DNA from: Mycobacterium sp. BK086
Lineage (GTDB): Bacteria; Actinomycetota; Actinomycetes; Mycobacteriales; Mycobacteriaceae
Assembly (NCBI GenBank): GCA_004362315.1
Contig: SNWL01000005.1
Span: 558,001 to 622,000 of the forward strand
Reading direction: 5' to 3'
DNA length: 64,000 nt
Within the stretch, counting starts at the first letter, position 1. Every line of letters starts with the position of its first letter. This document shows positions 26,501-35,110 of this stretch, piece after piece. The notes beneath the pieces are model-generated. The model made no database searches. It was not told the DNA's origin and worked only from the letters and a program-made list of their open reading frames with translations. A program made the translations under genes and the position numbers.

Positions 26501-27466
26501 CTACAGAAGTTCTTTTGCGGCTATCAGCCGGCGGCGCCACCAGGCGACCCGTTCGGCGTCGGCGAGGGTGAACTCCGCGACCCGCGCGGCGTCAGGCGCC
26601 GGGGCCATCGGCGCGACCGGCAGATGACCGTCGACCGGTATCAGCACCCGGCCCGGCGACACCACATCACCGGCCAACGATGCGGCGGTGCCCAGCCCGC
26701 AGGCAAACGCAACCTCAGGCAGCGCACCCGCCAGCGCGAGACCCCCGGCCAGGCCGATGCTGGACTCCGACGCCCCGGCCGCCGCCGATACCACGCACGG
26801 CAGGTCGCTGCGTTCGGCGAACCGCAGGGCACGACGCACACCTCCGAGCGGGCCGACCGTCAGCACCGCGATATCGGCGACCTCCGGCAGCGTCAATCCG
26901 TCGGCGCTGAGACCCGAAACATCCACGGCCACCGGCACATCGACGCGTCGGCGCAGGGTGGCCAACTCCGCCGCGGTCGCGCACGGCTGCTGCACGAACT
27001 GCAACCCGCCAGCTGCCCGGTCCAGCACCGGAATCAGCCGGGCCGCGGTGTCGACGTCCCAGGGGGCCTCCACCACACAGCGGATCGCCCCGTCCGCTCC
27101 CAGCGCACCGCGCACCGCCTCGAGGCGTGCCCCATCGCCGGGCTGACCGGTGACACGCACATCGGCCGCCGCGCACCCACTGGCCGAGGCGATCGCGGCG
27201 GCATTCTGCGGGCCGACCGCGGGTACCGCCGCCGCAACCGCGACCCGGCCGCGCACCGGGTCGGGCCAGCCGACCGTGCCGCCCTCGATCGCCGAGGTGA
27301 GCCATCGCGCCGCCGCGAGGTCGTCGCCTGCGGGCGGCGGGCAAAACGCGCCCCAGCCCTGCGGCCCCTCGACCAGGATGCCCTCGCAGGCCGAGAAGCC
27401 CGGATAGCCGTCGCGGGCCGGGATCGAAATGACCGGCGCGTCCTCGAAATCGATCAGTGCCTTCAC
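26501..27466 (-). CDS. MenC-like (o-succinylbenzoate synthase) enolase-superfamily protein, catalytically degraded
   Basis: The 321-residue protein resembles mycobacterial MenC throughout (DIAVLTVGPLGGVRRALRFAE, LAGGLALAGALPEVAFACGLGT, PVDGHLPV), but the enolase-superfamily catalytic positions look lost. The K-x-K acid/base motif reads D-V-R. The first metal Asp (VDANG in the family) is Val, the metal Glu of the EQP motif is Gln (FVQQP), and the ADES segment is VDVS. The second-side Lys (VLKV) is Thr. Functional OSBS activity is therefore unlikely. It is 4 bases downstream of the MTHFR-like gene, in one operon. The start is GTG 27466. The comparison uses family motifs from memory. Confidence 0.7.
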   Translation of the reverse strand: MKALIDFEDAPVISIPARDGYPGFSACEGILVEGPQGWGAFCPPPAGDDLAAARWLTSAIEGGTVGWPDPVRGRVAVAAAVPAVGPQNAAAIASASGCAAADVRVTGQPGDGARLEAVRGALGADGAIRCVVEAPWDVDTAARLIPVLDRAAGGLQFVQQPCATAAELATLRRRVDVPVAVDVSGLSADGLTLPEVADIAVLTVGPLGGVRRALRFAERSDLPCVVSAAAGASESSIGLAGGLALAGALPEVAFACGLGTAASLAGDVVSPGRVLIPVDGHLPVAPMAPAPDAARVAEFTLADAERVAWWRRRLIAAKELL

Positions 27467-27470
27467 TGGA

Positions 27471-28370
27471 TCAGGAGGCGGGTTGCGCCGGCGACCAGTA
27501 CGCCAGCATCTCCGCGAAGGTTTCGAAGGCCGGCCGGGACATACCGTAGGTGGCTTCGAAGTGGATGCTCAACGGGAACCCGAGGTCGCCGACGCCGTCG
27601 ATCACCCGCTTGTACAGGTCGACCAGGAGTTGTCGTTTGACGGGCGGATCGCTCTCGGCGAGCGTTCGGACGAAGTCCTGCTCGGCGGCGACGGCCGCAT
27701 TGCCCGGATCCTGGATCAGCCAGTTGATGAGGCCGACGCGGGTCTCGACTTTCGGCACGAAGCCGAAGGACAGCAGGATCTCCGGACGATAGTCGGTGGT
27801 GGCCGCGAACCCGGTCAGGAACTCGACGATCGCGTCGGAGTACAGCAGCTGCGTCATGCCGTACGTGGCGCCGCGTCCACACTTGAATCCGAAGCGGCCC
27901 GCTTCCTCTGCCCGGGTCGGGATCAGGATCGCGCCGCGGTTGGGTACGAGGTGGGAGAAGATCGACAGTGCATCGGTGGGTGCCACTCCGGCGCCCTCCC
28001 CGTCGTTCATGGTCCGGGGAACGCCCACGAAGGCGACGCCTTCCATGCCCGCGTCCAGCAGCGCCGTCAACCGGCTGACCAATGTCGGCTCGTCCATGAA
28101 CGCGGTCACCTGCGTGCACAGTCCGCGCACGCCGGGCAATTCCGGTGAGATGCGCGCCCAGTAGTCGAGCACATCCAGCTTGGGCTTCATCTCGATGGGA
28201 CGGTCGCCGTCCTCTTCGATCATCCCGGGAATCATGACGTGGCCGATTCGACCGGTCAGGCCGGTCTCGGCGGACAACTGCACGACCTTGCGCGCTTCCT
28301 CGAGCATCTCGTCCGGCGTGCGATCGGTATTAGGCGGCACGAGTTCGAGCGCGACGGTGTTGAGGGGCAC
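27471..28370 (-). CDS. Mycobacterial-type methylenetetrahydrofolate reductase-like protein
   Basis: The 299-residue protein has a TIM-barrel MetF-like pattern: VALELVPPNTDRTPDEML, RIGHVMIPGMIEEDGDRPIEMKP, GATYGMTQLLYS and YRPEILLSFGFVPKVETRVG. It matches the short, flavin-free MTHFR type that I recall from M. smegmatis, which would make 5-methyl-THF for methionine synthesis with NADH. The GTG at 28370 is supported by an AGGAGC site about 8 bases upstream and gives the family length; the longer open frame is not needed. It is followed after 4 bases by the MenC-like gene. Confidence 0.65.
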   Translation of the reverse strand: MPLNTVALELVPPNTDRTPDEMLEEARKVVQLSAETGLTGRIGHVMIPGMIEEDGDRPIEMKPKLDVLDYWARISPELPGVRGLCTQVTAFMDEPTLVSRLTALLDAGMEGVAFVGVPRTMNDGEGAGVAPTDALSIFSHLVPNRGAILIPTRAEEAGRFGFKCGRGATYGMTQLLYSDAIVEFLTGFAATTDYRPEILLSFGFVPKVETRVGLINWLIQDPGNAAVAAEQDFVRTLAESDPPVKRQLLVDLYKRVIDGVGDLGFPLSIHFEATYGMSRPAFETFAEMLAYWSPAQPAS

Positions 28371-28546
28371 GAAACTGCTCCTGACAAGACGACTGGGTCC
28401 CCGGTGGTGCGAGCCCGGGATGGCCGCCGGACGCGATCCGCCGATCACCCTACAGAGCAGACCGCAAAGCGCGCTGCGCACACCCGTGAGAGGGTAGTTT
28501 TCCAGGTGGCACCGCGTTTGTGTGTGCCCGGGGTCAGGGGTCAGCG

Positions 28547-28777
28547 ATGCAGGGTCGGAAGCTAATCCGGGCGGTCTGCCTGGTGTGCCTGGCCGCCGGC
28601 GTGGCGGTCGGACTGACGGCCTGCGGCGCCGGCGACAAGGCCCCCGCGCCCACGAGCGCTTCGCTGTCGCCGACCAGCAAGGCCACCCTGCCCGGCCCGA
28701 ATAACTTCAGCCCGTCCCCGATTGCGCCGCTGAACCCCACTGTGAACCCCGGCAACGACCAAACTCAGCACCCCTGA
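28547..28777 (+). CDS. Small lipoprotein, proline-rich
   Basis: The 76-residue protein has a lipoprotein signal (residues 1-25) ending in the lipobox LTAC, followed by a Pro/Ser/Asn-rich tail without a folded domain. It should be anchored outside the membrane. Function unknown. The ATG at 28547 fits the usual signal-peptide length, while the frame upstream adds only a Cys-containing stub. Confidence 0.7.
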   Translation: MQGRKLIRAVCLVCLAAGVAVGLTACGAGDKAPAPTSASLSPTSKATLPGPNNFSPSPIAPLNPTVNPGNDQTQHP

Positions 28778-28805
28778 CCTGGGTGTTGAGAGATGTTCGG
28801 GGCCA

Positions 28806-28844
28806 ACTCTTGACTGATTCCAGAAAAGGGACGACGATCTGACC
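28806..28844 (+). promoter_or_regulatory. furA promoter and probable FurA operator
   Basis: The stretch TCTTGACTGATTCCAGAAAA (28808-28827) upstream of furA is nearly the same as the autoregulatory FurA-binding site that I recall for mycobacteria; it contains the -35 hexamer TTGACT at 28810-28815. FurA binding here would repress furA-katG, with release on oxidation. Confidence 0.6.
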
Positions 28845-29276
28845 GTGACTTCGATGTCGGATATCGCCGACCAGCTGCGCACCGCGCAGCTGCGGGTCAC
28901 CCGGCCCCGCGTCGCGGTGCTGGAGGCGGTGCACTCCCATCCGCACGCCGATACCGACACCATCTTCGGAGCGGTCCGTGCCGGTCTTCCCGACGTGTCG
29001 CGCCAGGCGGTCTACGACGTCCTGCACGCTCTGACCGCCGCCGGTCTGGTGCGGCGCATCCAGCCGTCGGGTTCGGTGGCCCGCTACGAATCCCGGGTCG
29101 GGGACAACCACCACCACGTCGTCTGCCGGTCCTGCGGGGTGATCGGTGACGTCGACTGCGCCGTCGGCGATGCGCCGTGTTTGACGCCATCTGAGCACAA
29201 CGGTTTCGTCCTGGACGAGGCCGAGGTCGTCTATTGGGGCCTGTGTCCCGACTGCACCGCGAAAGAACCTTCCTGA
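28845..29276 (+). CDS. furA: Ferric uptake regulator family protein FurA
   Basis: The 143-residue regulator has the winged-helix domain (LRVTRPRVAVLEAV, VSRQAVYDVLHAL), the metal/dimer domain with HHHVVCRSCG and a second CPDC pair, as in mycobacterial FurA. It represses itself and katG and responds to peroxide. The GTG at 28845 matches the usual furA start. katG follows 58 bases downstream in the same orientation. Confidence 0.95.
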   Translation: MTSMSDIADQLRTAQLRVTRPRVAVLEAVHSHPHADTDTIFGAVRAGLPDVSRQAVYDVLHALTAAGLVRRIQPSGSVARYESRVGDNHHHVVCRSCGVIGDVDCAVGDAPCLTPSEHNGFVLDEAEVVYWGLCPDCTAKEPS

Positions 29277-29291
29277 TCACATCAGTGATCA
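29274..29291 (+). promoter_or_regulatory. Hairpin in the furA-katG intergenic region
   Basis: TGATCAC, a 4-base loop ATCA and GTGATCA form a perfect 7-bp inverted repeat beginning at the furA stop codon. The furA-katG mRNA is known to be processed near this junction in mycobacteria, so a role in processing or katG mRNA stability is possible; an operator is the alternative. Confidence 0.35.
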
Positions 29292-29334
29292 CAGCCCAAT
29301 CACCCAAATGATGTATGGAATGGAAAGGTAAAAA

Positions 29335-31500
29335 GTGTCCGAGAGCGAAAATCCGGTCATCGAAGCGCCGACGCCGAAATCGCATGCGCCGCTGACCAAC
29401 CGGGACTGGTGGCCGGATCAGGTCGACGTTTCCAAGCTGCATCCCCACTCGCCCGCGTCCAACCCGCTCGGTGATGATTTCGACTACGCCGCCGAGTTCG
29501 CCAAGCTCGACCCCGAGGCGCTCAAAGCCGATGTGCTCTCGGTGATCACCACCTCGCAGGACTGGTGGCCCGCCGACTACGGCAGCTACGCCGGTCTGTT
29601 CATCCGGCTGAGCTGGCACGCCGCCGGCACCTACCGCATCTACGACGGCCGCGGTGGCGGCGGGCAGGGCCTGCAGCGCTTCGCCCCGCTCAACAGCTGG
29701 CCCGACAACGCCAACCTGGACAAGGCCCGTCGTCTGCTGTGGCCGGTCAAGAAGAAGTACGGCAACAAGATCTCCTGGGCCGACCTGCTGCTGCTGGCGG
29801 GCAACGTCGCTCTGGAGTCCGCCGGCTTCAAGACCTTCGGCTTCGGCTTCGGTCGCCCCGACGTCTGGGAGCCCGAAGAGGTCCTCTTCGGTGAAGAGGG
29901 CGAGTGGATGGGCACCGACAAGCGGTACTCCGGTGACCGCGAGCTGGCCGATCCGTACGGTGCCACCACCATGGGCCTGATCTACGTCAATCCCGAAGGG
30001 CCCGAAGCGAATCCGGATCCGCTGCTGGCAGCCATCGACATCAAGGAAACCTTCGGCCGGATGGCGATGAACGTCGAGGAGACCGCGGCGCTGATCGTCG
30101 GCGGCCACACTCTCGGCAAGACCCACGGCGCCGGCGACGTCGCCGATCTGGTGGGCCCGGAGCCCGAGGGCGCCGCCATCGAGGCGCAGGGTCTGGGCTG
30201 GCAGTGCCCCTTCGCGGGTGGCAAGACCGGCAACACCGTCACCAGTGGCCTCGAGGTCGTGTGGACCCCCACGCCGACCAAGTGGAGCAACTCGTTCCTG
30301 GAGATCCTCTACGGCTACGAGTGGGAGCTGGTCAAGAGCCCGGCCGACGCGTGGCAGTTCGAGGCCAAGGACGCCGAGGCGATCATCCCCGATCCGTTCG
30401 GTGGCCCGAACCGCAAGCCGACCATGTTGGTCACCGACGTCTCGATGCGGGTGGATCCGGAGTTCGGTGCGATCACCCGTCGTTGGCTCGATCACCCCGA
30501 GGAGCTCAACGAGGCGTTCGCGAAGGCTTGGTACAAGCTGCTGCACCGCGACCTCGGCCCCATCAGCCGCTACCTCGGGCCGTACGTGGCCGAGCCGCAG
30601 CTGTGGCAGGACCCGGTTCCGGCCGGTGCCGTGATCGACGACGCCGATGCCGCCAAGATCAAGGCGGCCGTGCTGGATTCGGGCCTGTCGGTGCCGCAGT
30701 TGGTCAAGACCGCGTGGGCGTCGGCGTCCAGCTTCCGCAGGACCGACAAGCGTGGTGGCGCCAACGGTGCGCGGCTGCGGCTCGAGCCGCAGAAGAATTG
30801 GGAGGCCAACGAGCCTGCCGAACTGGCCAAGGCGCTGCCGGTGCTGGAGAAGATCCAGGCCGACTTCAATGCCGCTGGGGGCAAGCAGGTTTCGCTCGCC
30901 GACGTCATCGTGCTGGCGGGTAACGCCGCGATCGAGAAGGCCGCCAAGGACGGCGGCGTCGAGATCACGGTGCCGTTCACCCCGGGTCGTGGTGACGCCT
31001 CGCAGGACGAGACCGATGTCGAGTCGTTCGCGGTTCTCGAGCCGCGGGCCGACGGCTTCCGCAACTACGCGCGGGCCGGCGAGAAGGCTCCGCTCGAGCA
31101 GCTCCTGATCGAGAAGGCCTACCTCAACGGAGTCACGGCTCCGGAGCTCACCGCGCTCATCGGTGGCCTGCGGGTGCTCGGCGCCAACCACGGTGGCAGC
31201 AAGCACGGCGTGTTCACCGACAAGGTCGGTGTGCTGTCGACCGACTTCTTCACCAACCTGCTGGACATGAGCACGCAGTGGAAGCCGTCGGCGACCTCAG
31301 AGAACGTCTACGAGGGCACCGACCGCGTGACGGGTGCGGCCAAGTGGACGGCGACCGCCGCCGATCTGGTGTTCGGCTCGAACTCCGTGCTGCGCGCGGT
31401 GGCCGAGGTCTACGCCCAGGACGACAACAAGGAGAAGTTCGTCAAGGACTTCGCCGCGGCATGGGCCAAGGTGGCCAACGCCGACAGGTTCGACGTCTGA
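29335..31500 (+). CDS. katG: Catalase-peroxidase KatG
   Basis: The 721-residue enzyme removes peroxide and, in mycobacteria, activates isoniazid. The distal Arg91-Trp94-His95 (RLSWHAAG) and proximal His258 ([11 protein letters not shown]) are present. The Met-Tyr-Trp adduct residues are Trp94, Tyr217 (LIYVNPEGP) and Met243 (GRMAMN). The residue equivalent to M. tuberculosis Ser315 is Ser304 ([10 protein letters not shown]), the drug-sensitive form. The GTG at 29335 follows a GGAAAGG ribosome site. A strong hairpin follows the stop. Confidence 0.97.
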   Translation: MSESENPVIEAPTPKSHAPLTNRDWWPDQVDVSKLHPHSPASNPLGDDFDYAAEFAKLDPEALKADVLSVITTSQDWWPADYGSYAGLFIRLSWHAAGTYRIYDGRGGGGQGLQRFAPLNSWPDNANLDKARRLLWPVKKKYGNKISWADLLLLAGNVALESAGFKTFGFGFGRPDVWEPEEVLFGEEGEWMGTDKRYSGDRELADPYGATTMGLIYVNPEGPEANPDPLLAAIDIKETFGRMAMNVEETAALIVGGHTLGKTHGAGDVADLVGPEPEGAAIEAQGLGWQCPFAGGKTGNTVTSGLEVVWTPTPTKWSNSFLEILYGYEWELVKSPADAWQFEAKDAEAIIPDPFGGPNRKPTMLVTDVSMRVDPEFGAITRRWLDHPEELNEAFAKAWYKLLHRDLGPISRYLGPYVAEPQLWQDPVPAGAVIDDADAAKIKAAVLDSGLSVPQLVKTAWASASSFRRTDKRGGANGARLRLEPQKNWEANEPAELAKALPVLEKIQADFNAAGGKQVSLADVIVLAGNAAIEKAAKDGGVEITVPFTPGRGDASQDETDVESFAVLEPRADGFRNYARAGEKAPLEQLLIEKAYLNGVTAPELTALIGGLRVLGANHGGSKHGVFTDKVGVLSTDFFTNLLDMSTQWKPSATSENVYEGTDRVTGAAKWTATAADLVFGSNSVLRAVAEVYAQDDNKEKFVKDFAAAWAKVANADRFDV

Positions 31501-31514
31501 CCTTCGGCAGTAAG

Positions 31515-31547
31515 CGAAACCCCGCGGGCCATGCCCGCGGGGTTTCG
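31515..31547 (+). terminator. Strong hairpin terminator after katG
   Basis: A perfect 15-bp stem (CGAAACCCCGCGGGC / GCCCGCGGGGTTTCG) closes on a 3-base loop 14 bases after the katG stop. The loop-distal arm ends in GGGGTTTCG with only three T residues. It lies between convergent genes, so it may terminate both; a long U-run is absent, as is common in mycobacteria. Confidence 0.75.
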
Positions 31548-31557
31548 TCGTTGATGG

Positions 31558-31869
31558 CTAGCGGCAGCCGCCGGCGCTGACCCATCGGCCGTTGTAGCCG
31601 ACGCACCCGGTCACCGGCGGGGGTGGCGGAGGCGGTGGTGGATAGTCCTCGGGCAGCGGTGCGTAATACGACGGCGGCGGCACATAGGGGGCCATCACAT
31701 CGGACAAGTTGGCGCAGCCGCTGACCGAGATCCGGCGCCCGGCGCTCGCACACACATCGGCCTGCGCCTCACCGCTGGGCTGGATCGTCACGATCGCGGC
31801 CGGCACGCCGGTGAGGGCCAGTACGGCCGCCCCGGCAATCCCCCAGGTTCGTATCGAATATCGGTTCAT
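31558..31869 (-). CDS. Small secreted proline-rich protein
   Basis: The 103-residue protein has an N-terminal signal segment (residues 8-37, ending in GEAQAD), two pairs of Cys that may form disulfides (CASAG...SGC and TGCVGYNGRWVSAGGC) and a run of prolines between them. Function unknown; proteins of this kind are common in mycobacteria. The ATG at 31869 has a strong GGGGAGGAG ribosome site that decides the start. Confidence 0.75.
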   Translation of the reverse strand: MNRYSIRTWGIAGAAVLALTGVPAAIVTIQPSGEAQADVCASAGRRISVSGCANLSDVMAPYVPPPSYYAPLPEDYPPPPPPPPPVTGCVGYNGRWVSAGGCR

Positions 31870-31937
31870 CCGCGTCTCCTCCCCTGCTTCGGACGTGCAG
31901 CGAAGTATATCGACGCGTGCGGTGCGGCGACTGTGGT

Positions 31938-32795
31938 TCAGGGTCGGTCGCGGCGGGCGCGGCGCATCCGGAGCGCCGCGGTCACCGCGATCAGCACCGC
32001 CAGCGCGACGACCCACGGCCAGGCGCTGGTGCGATACACCCAGCCGGCCAGCGCGCCCTGCAGCCGACCGGCCGCGGCGATGATCGGATCGGCGGGATTA
32101 CCGTCCGCGCTGAACAACCGGATCTCGTAGAGCCCGTAATAGCCGACATAGAGCCCGACCGCGATCAGCACGACACCACTGAACTTGTTGACGTAGGGCA
32201 GCAGCTGGCGCATCCGGTCCACCAGTGCGGTACTGGTCAGGGCGATGCCGACGGCGAGCACGCCGACCACCAACGCCAGGCCGGCGGCGTAGGCCAGGTA
32301 CACCAGCACGCCGTTGACCACCGAGCCGCTGCGAATCGTGCTGCCGGTGACCGCCAGGAACGGTCCGATGGTGCACGACAGGGATGCGATGGCGTAGCCC
32401 ACGCCGTAGCCGAACATCGAACCCAGCCGAGCCGTCGGTGCCCACCGCCAATTCGATCCCATCGGAGCGCCCGTCAGCTCGCGACCTGTCAGCAACCAAA
32501 TGCCAAGGGAGACAAGGCAGATACCGATGACGATGGTCGCGTAGGGCAGATAGCGCTGCACCACGGTGGCGACCGGGACCGTCAGCACACCGAACAGACC
32601 GAAGACCGCGAGGAATCCGAGCGCCATTGCGGCGGTGGCCGCCAGCGCCCGGCCGACCGCGGCGCATCGTCTCAGGTCCTCCCCGTCACCGCGCACGACG
32701 AGGGTCAGATAAGCCGGCAGCATGGCGAATCCGCACGGGTTGAGGGCCGCGACCATCCCCGCGGCCAGCGCCAGACCGGTCAGGTTTGCATCCAC
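31938..32795 (-). CDS. CcdA/DsbD-like membrane electron-transfer protein
   Basis: The 285-residue polytopic protein has the two conserved cysteines of the CcdA family, in LNPCGFAMLPAY (span 1) and LSCTIGPF (span 4), that carry electrons from cytosolic thioredoxin across the membrane. It lies 3 bases after the DsbE-like gene, the same arrangement I recall for Rv2877c-Rv2878c (MPT53) in M. tuberculosis. The likely role is reduction of the adjacent extracytoplasmic thioredoxin. Confidence 0.88.
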   Translation of the reverse strand: MDANLTGLALAAGMVAALNPCGFAMLPAYLTLVVRGDGEDLRRCAAVGRALAATAAMALGFLAVFGLFGVLTVPVATVVQRYLPYATIVIGICLVSLGIWLLTGRELTGAPMGSNWRWAPTARLGSMFGYGVGYAIASLSCTIGPFLAVTGSTIRSGSVVNGVLVYLAYAAGLALVVGVLAVGIALTSTALVDRMRQLLPYVNKFSGVVLIAVGLYVGYYGLYEIRLFSADGNPADPIIAAAGRLQGALAGWVYRTSAWPWVVALAVLIAVTAALRMRRARRDRP

Positions 32796-32798
32796 GGT

Positions 32799-33299
32799 TT
32801 ATGACACCAGTGCGTGCACCCGGTCGCTGAGTTCCTGTTCCGACATCGCCGAGGTCGGATTGTTGACGAAACTCGATGTCCCGTCGGGTCGCAGGAACAC
32901 ATACGCGGGTTGCCACGGCACGTTGAACCGCGCCCAGATCGATCCGTCCGCGTCGTTGAGGTTGGTGAAGTTCAGGTTGTACTTCGACACGAACCCCTCC
33001 ATCTGCCCGACATCGGAGCGCCCCGCGACACCGACGAAGGTGACCTTCGGGTTGGCTGCCGCCACTTGGCTGACGTTGGGAGCCTCCTGGTTGCAGAACG
33101 GGCACCACGGGGTCCAGAACCACAACACCGCGGGCTTGCCCTGCAGGCTGCTGCCGTTGAACGGGGCTCCGCTCAATGTCGTTCCGCTGAAAGCCAATTG
33201 ATCCTCGGCGATGGCCGCCGGCGGTGTCGCGACCGCGACGGTGAGCGAGACCATCAGCACGGCCAGCGCCGAAAAGGTGCGGTACCAGGGCTTGAGCAT
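32799..33299 (-). CDS. Secreted thiol:disulfide oxidoreductase DsbE/MPT53-like
   Basis: The 166-residue protein has a signal peptide (residues 9-31, ending in AAIAED) and a TlpA/DsbE thioredoxin fold with active site WCPFC in VLWFWTPWCPFCNQEAP, followed by the cis-Pro in NVPWQPAYVF. It strongly resembles M. tuberculosis MPT53 (FVSKYNLNFTNLNDADG). The ATG at 33299 has a GGAGG site. It should oxidise or reduce thiols of exported proteins, kept active by the coupled CcdA-like protein. Confidence 0.92.
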   Translation of the reverse strand: MLKPWYRTFSALAVLMVSLTVAVATPPAAIAEDQLAFSGTTLSGAPFNGSSLQGKPAVLWFWTPWCPFCNQEAPNVSQVAAANPKVTFVGVAGRSDVGQMEGFVSKYNLNFTNLNDADGSIWARFNVPWQPAYVFLRPDGTSSFVNNPTSAMSEQELSDRVHALVS

Positions 33300-33414
33300 G
33301 GCGTGGCCTCCTGGCCGTCCGGGGATGACTGCTGTTGTTGTCACGTTTACCCGAGCCCGTCCGGTTCAATCGCGGGCATTGACAGTTTACGTTACAAAGT
33401 GGAACATAATCCGC
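33300..33414. promoter_or_regulatory. Divergent promoter region, dsbE-like and TetR genes
   Basis: The 115-base gap between divergent starts contains TTGACA at 33379-33384 and CATAAT at 33405-33410, 20 bases apart and only 4 bases before the TetR GTG. A start at or very near the GTG would give a leaderless message. The AT-rich stretch between the two is a likely TetR operator. Confidence 0.35.
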
Positions 33415-34041
33415 GTGCCGACGCCGGACCGCGCGCTTGCGCCGCTAAACCAGGAGCCGGTGCGTGGTCGTCCGCGTGACCCGCGTACGGATGAGGCGAT
33501 CATGACGGCCACCCGCCGGTTGCTCATCGACGTCGGCTACGACCAGGTGTCGATGGACTCGATCGCCCGCGCGGCCGGGGTGAGTCGTCCGACGATCTAC
33601 CGGCGGTGGCCGTCCAAGGCCCACGTGGTCTTCGAAGCCGCGTTCGGTACCGACGGCGGCAGTGCCGGGTTACCCCGGTCCGGGGATTTCGAGACCGATC
33701 TGCGCGCGTTCATCCACGGGGCGGTGGCCTTCTGGCGTGAGCCGGTTGTCGAGGCCGCGGCAATGGGCATCCTCGCCGACCGTCGCCGCGATTCCGAATT
33801 GCACATCCGCACACAGCAATTGCTCGACGACAGAATTCGCGGTGAGCTGGCCGAGCTGGTCCGTGCCGGCGCGGAACAAGGCGTGGTACGTGCCGACGTC
33901 GACACCGACACGTTGTTCAACGTCGTCGTCGGCACCACGTTCTATGGCGCCCTCGTCGACGGACGCGCCGATACCGACCACCTGGTCGACACACTCTGCT
34001 CCCTGGTCATGCAGGGCGCGCAGGTACGAGAGAAGGAATGA
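33415..34041 (+). CDS. TetR family transcriptional regulator
   Basis: The 208-residue regulator has an N-terminal helix-turn-helix (about residues 24-70, VSMDSIARAAGVSRPTIYRRWPSKAHVV) and a C-terminal ligand domain with a TetR_C-type ILADRRRDSELH segment. It is upstream of, and almost touching, the DUF1214 and sulfotransferase genes, so it probably controls that operon. The start could be GTG 33415 or a GTG 54 bases downstream (VRGRPRDPR). Confidence 0.88.
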   Translation: MPTPDRALAPLNQEPVRGRPRDPRTDEAIMTATRRLLIDVGYDQVSMDSIARAAGVSRPTIYRRWPSKAHVVFEAAFGTDGGSAGLPRSGDFETDLRAFIHGAVAFWREPVVEAAAMGILADRRRDSELHIRTQQLLDDRIRGELAELVRAGAEQGVVRADVDTDTLFNVVVGTTFYGALVDGRADTDHLVDTLCSLVMQGAQVREKE

Positions 34042-34042
34042 C

Positions 34043-35110
34043 ATGTCAGACGAATTGTCGACCGCCTTTCACGAACTGCTCGACGAGCTCGGCGGGCTCG
34101 AACGCAAGTTCCTGGCCAGCGATCCCCCGCTGCAGGAAGCTGACATCCTCGACGGATACCGGCTGACGTTCAGCCTCTTGCGGGTGGCGGTCGACACGTA
34201 CGTGTGGGGCGACAAGGACAACCCCCGGTTCATCGACGTCATCGGTCCCTATCAGCGTTGGGGCGGCGACAATTCCGATGCCTTCTACCAACTCGCGCCG
34301 ATCGACCCGACGCGCACGTACCGCGTCACGGGCAACCGAGGTGACTCCGTCTACCTCTCGATCACCGTCTACGGCGGCCCGGACGACGGCCATTACAGCA
34401 ACCGCATCGTCGGCACGATGAACGACCGCTCGCTGGAGTTCGACGACGACGGCAACTTCGAGTTCACGATCAGCCCTGATCCCCAGCCGAGCGCCTGGCT
34501 CAAGCTCGAATCGGATGCCGTTGTCGCCCTGACTCGCGACTACCTGGAGAACCCCGAAACCGACCGGCGCGTCCAGTGGAAGATCGAGGCCGTCGACCCG
34601 CCGGCGCGTAAGCAGGACTCCCGTGACGACCTGATCCGGCGGCTGCGATCGGCGCGGACGTGGCTGGCCGAGCAGTACTCGTTCATCCCTACCCGGGTCG
34701 AGCCGCCCAACGAGATCGCCGAACCGTATCCGGTGCCTCAGCAGACCTACGGCTGGGCCGCGGGCGATGCCGCCTACGCGATGGGCGCCTACGAGTTGCA
34801 GCCCGGTCAGGCGCTCATCATCGACGGCACCTCGCCGGAGTGCGTGTTCTGGAATCTGTGTCTGTGGAACCCGTTCCTGCACACCTACGACTACAGCTAC
34901 GAGCGGGTGACCATCAACGGCGCACACGTCACCTACGAACCCGACGGGTCGTGGCGAATCGTGGTGAGCGACACCGATCCCGGTCACCCCAACTGGGTGT
35001 CGACGGCCGGGCGCGCCAAGGGCCTGATCTGGTTGCGCTGGTTCCTGCCCGAGGAGACGCCGAAGCGGCCGGTGTGCCGGGTCGCGGACATTGCCGAGGT
35101 GTCGGCGTGA
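34043..35110 (+). CDS. DUF1214 domain-containing protein
   Basis: The 355-residue protein carries a C-terminal DUF1214 domain (QPGQALIIDGTSPECVFWNLCLWNP split across two strands, and GAHVTYEPDGSWRIVVSDTDPGHPNWVSTAGRAKGL), a fold of unknown enzymatic function found with DUF1254 in other proteins. There is no signal peptide. It starts 1 base after the TetR stop, with GAAGGA upstream, and overlaps the sulfotransferase start by 4 bases. Confidence 0.85.
   Translation: MSDELSTAFHELLDELGGLERKFLASDPPLQEADILDGYRLTFSLLRVAVDTYVWGDKDNPRFIDVIGPYQRWGGDNSDAFYQLAPIDPTRTYRVTGNRGDSVYLSITVYGGPDDGHYSNRIVGTMNDRSLEFDDDGNFEFTISPDPQPSAWLKLESDAVVALTRDYLENPETDRRVQWKIEAVDPPARKQDSRDDLIRRLRSARTWLAEQYSFIPTRVEPPNEIAEPYPVPQQTYGWAAGDAAYAMGAYELQPGQALIIDGTSPECVFWNLCLWNPFLHTYDYSYERVTINGAHVTYEPDGSWRIVVSDTDPGHPNWVSTAGRAKGLIWLRWFLPEETPKRPVCRVADIAEVSA

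Noticed and set aside
28897-31206. 769-residue minus-strand open frame over furA-katG
   Set aside because: KatG on the plus strand carries all catalytic residues; the antisense frame has no motif and is a codon-bias shadow.
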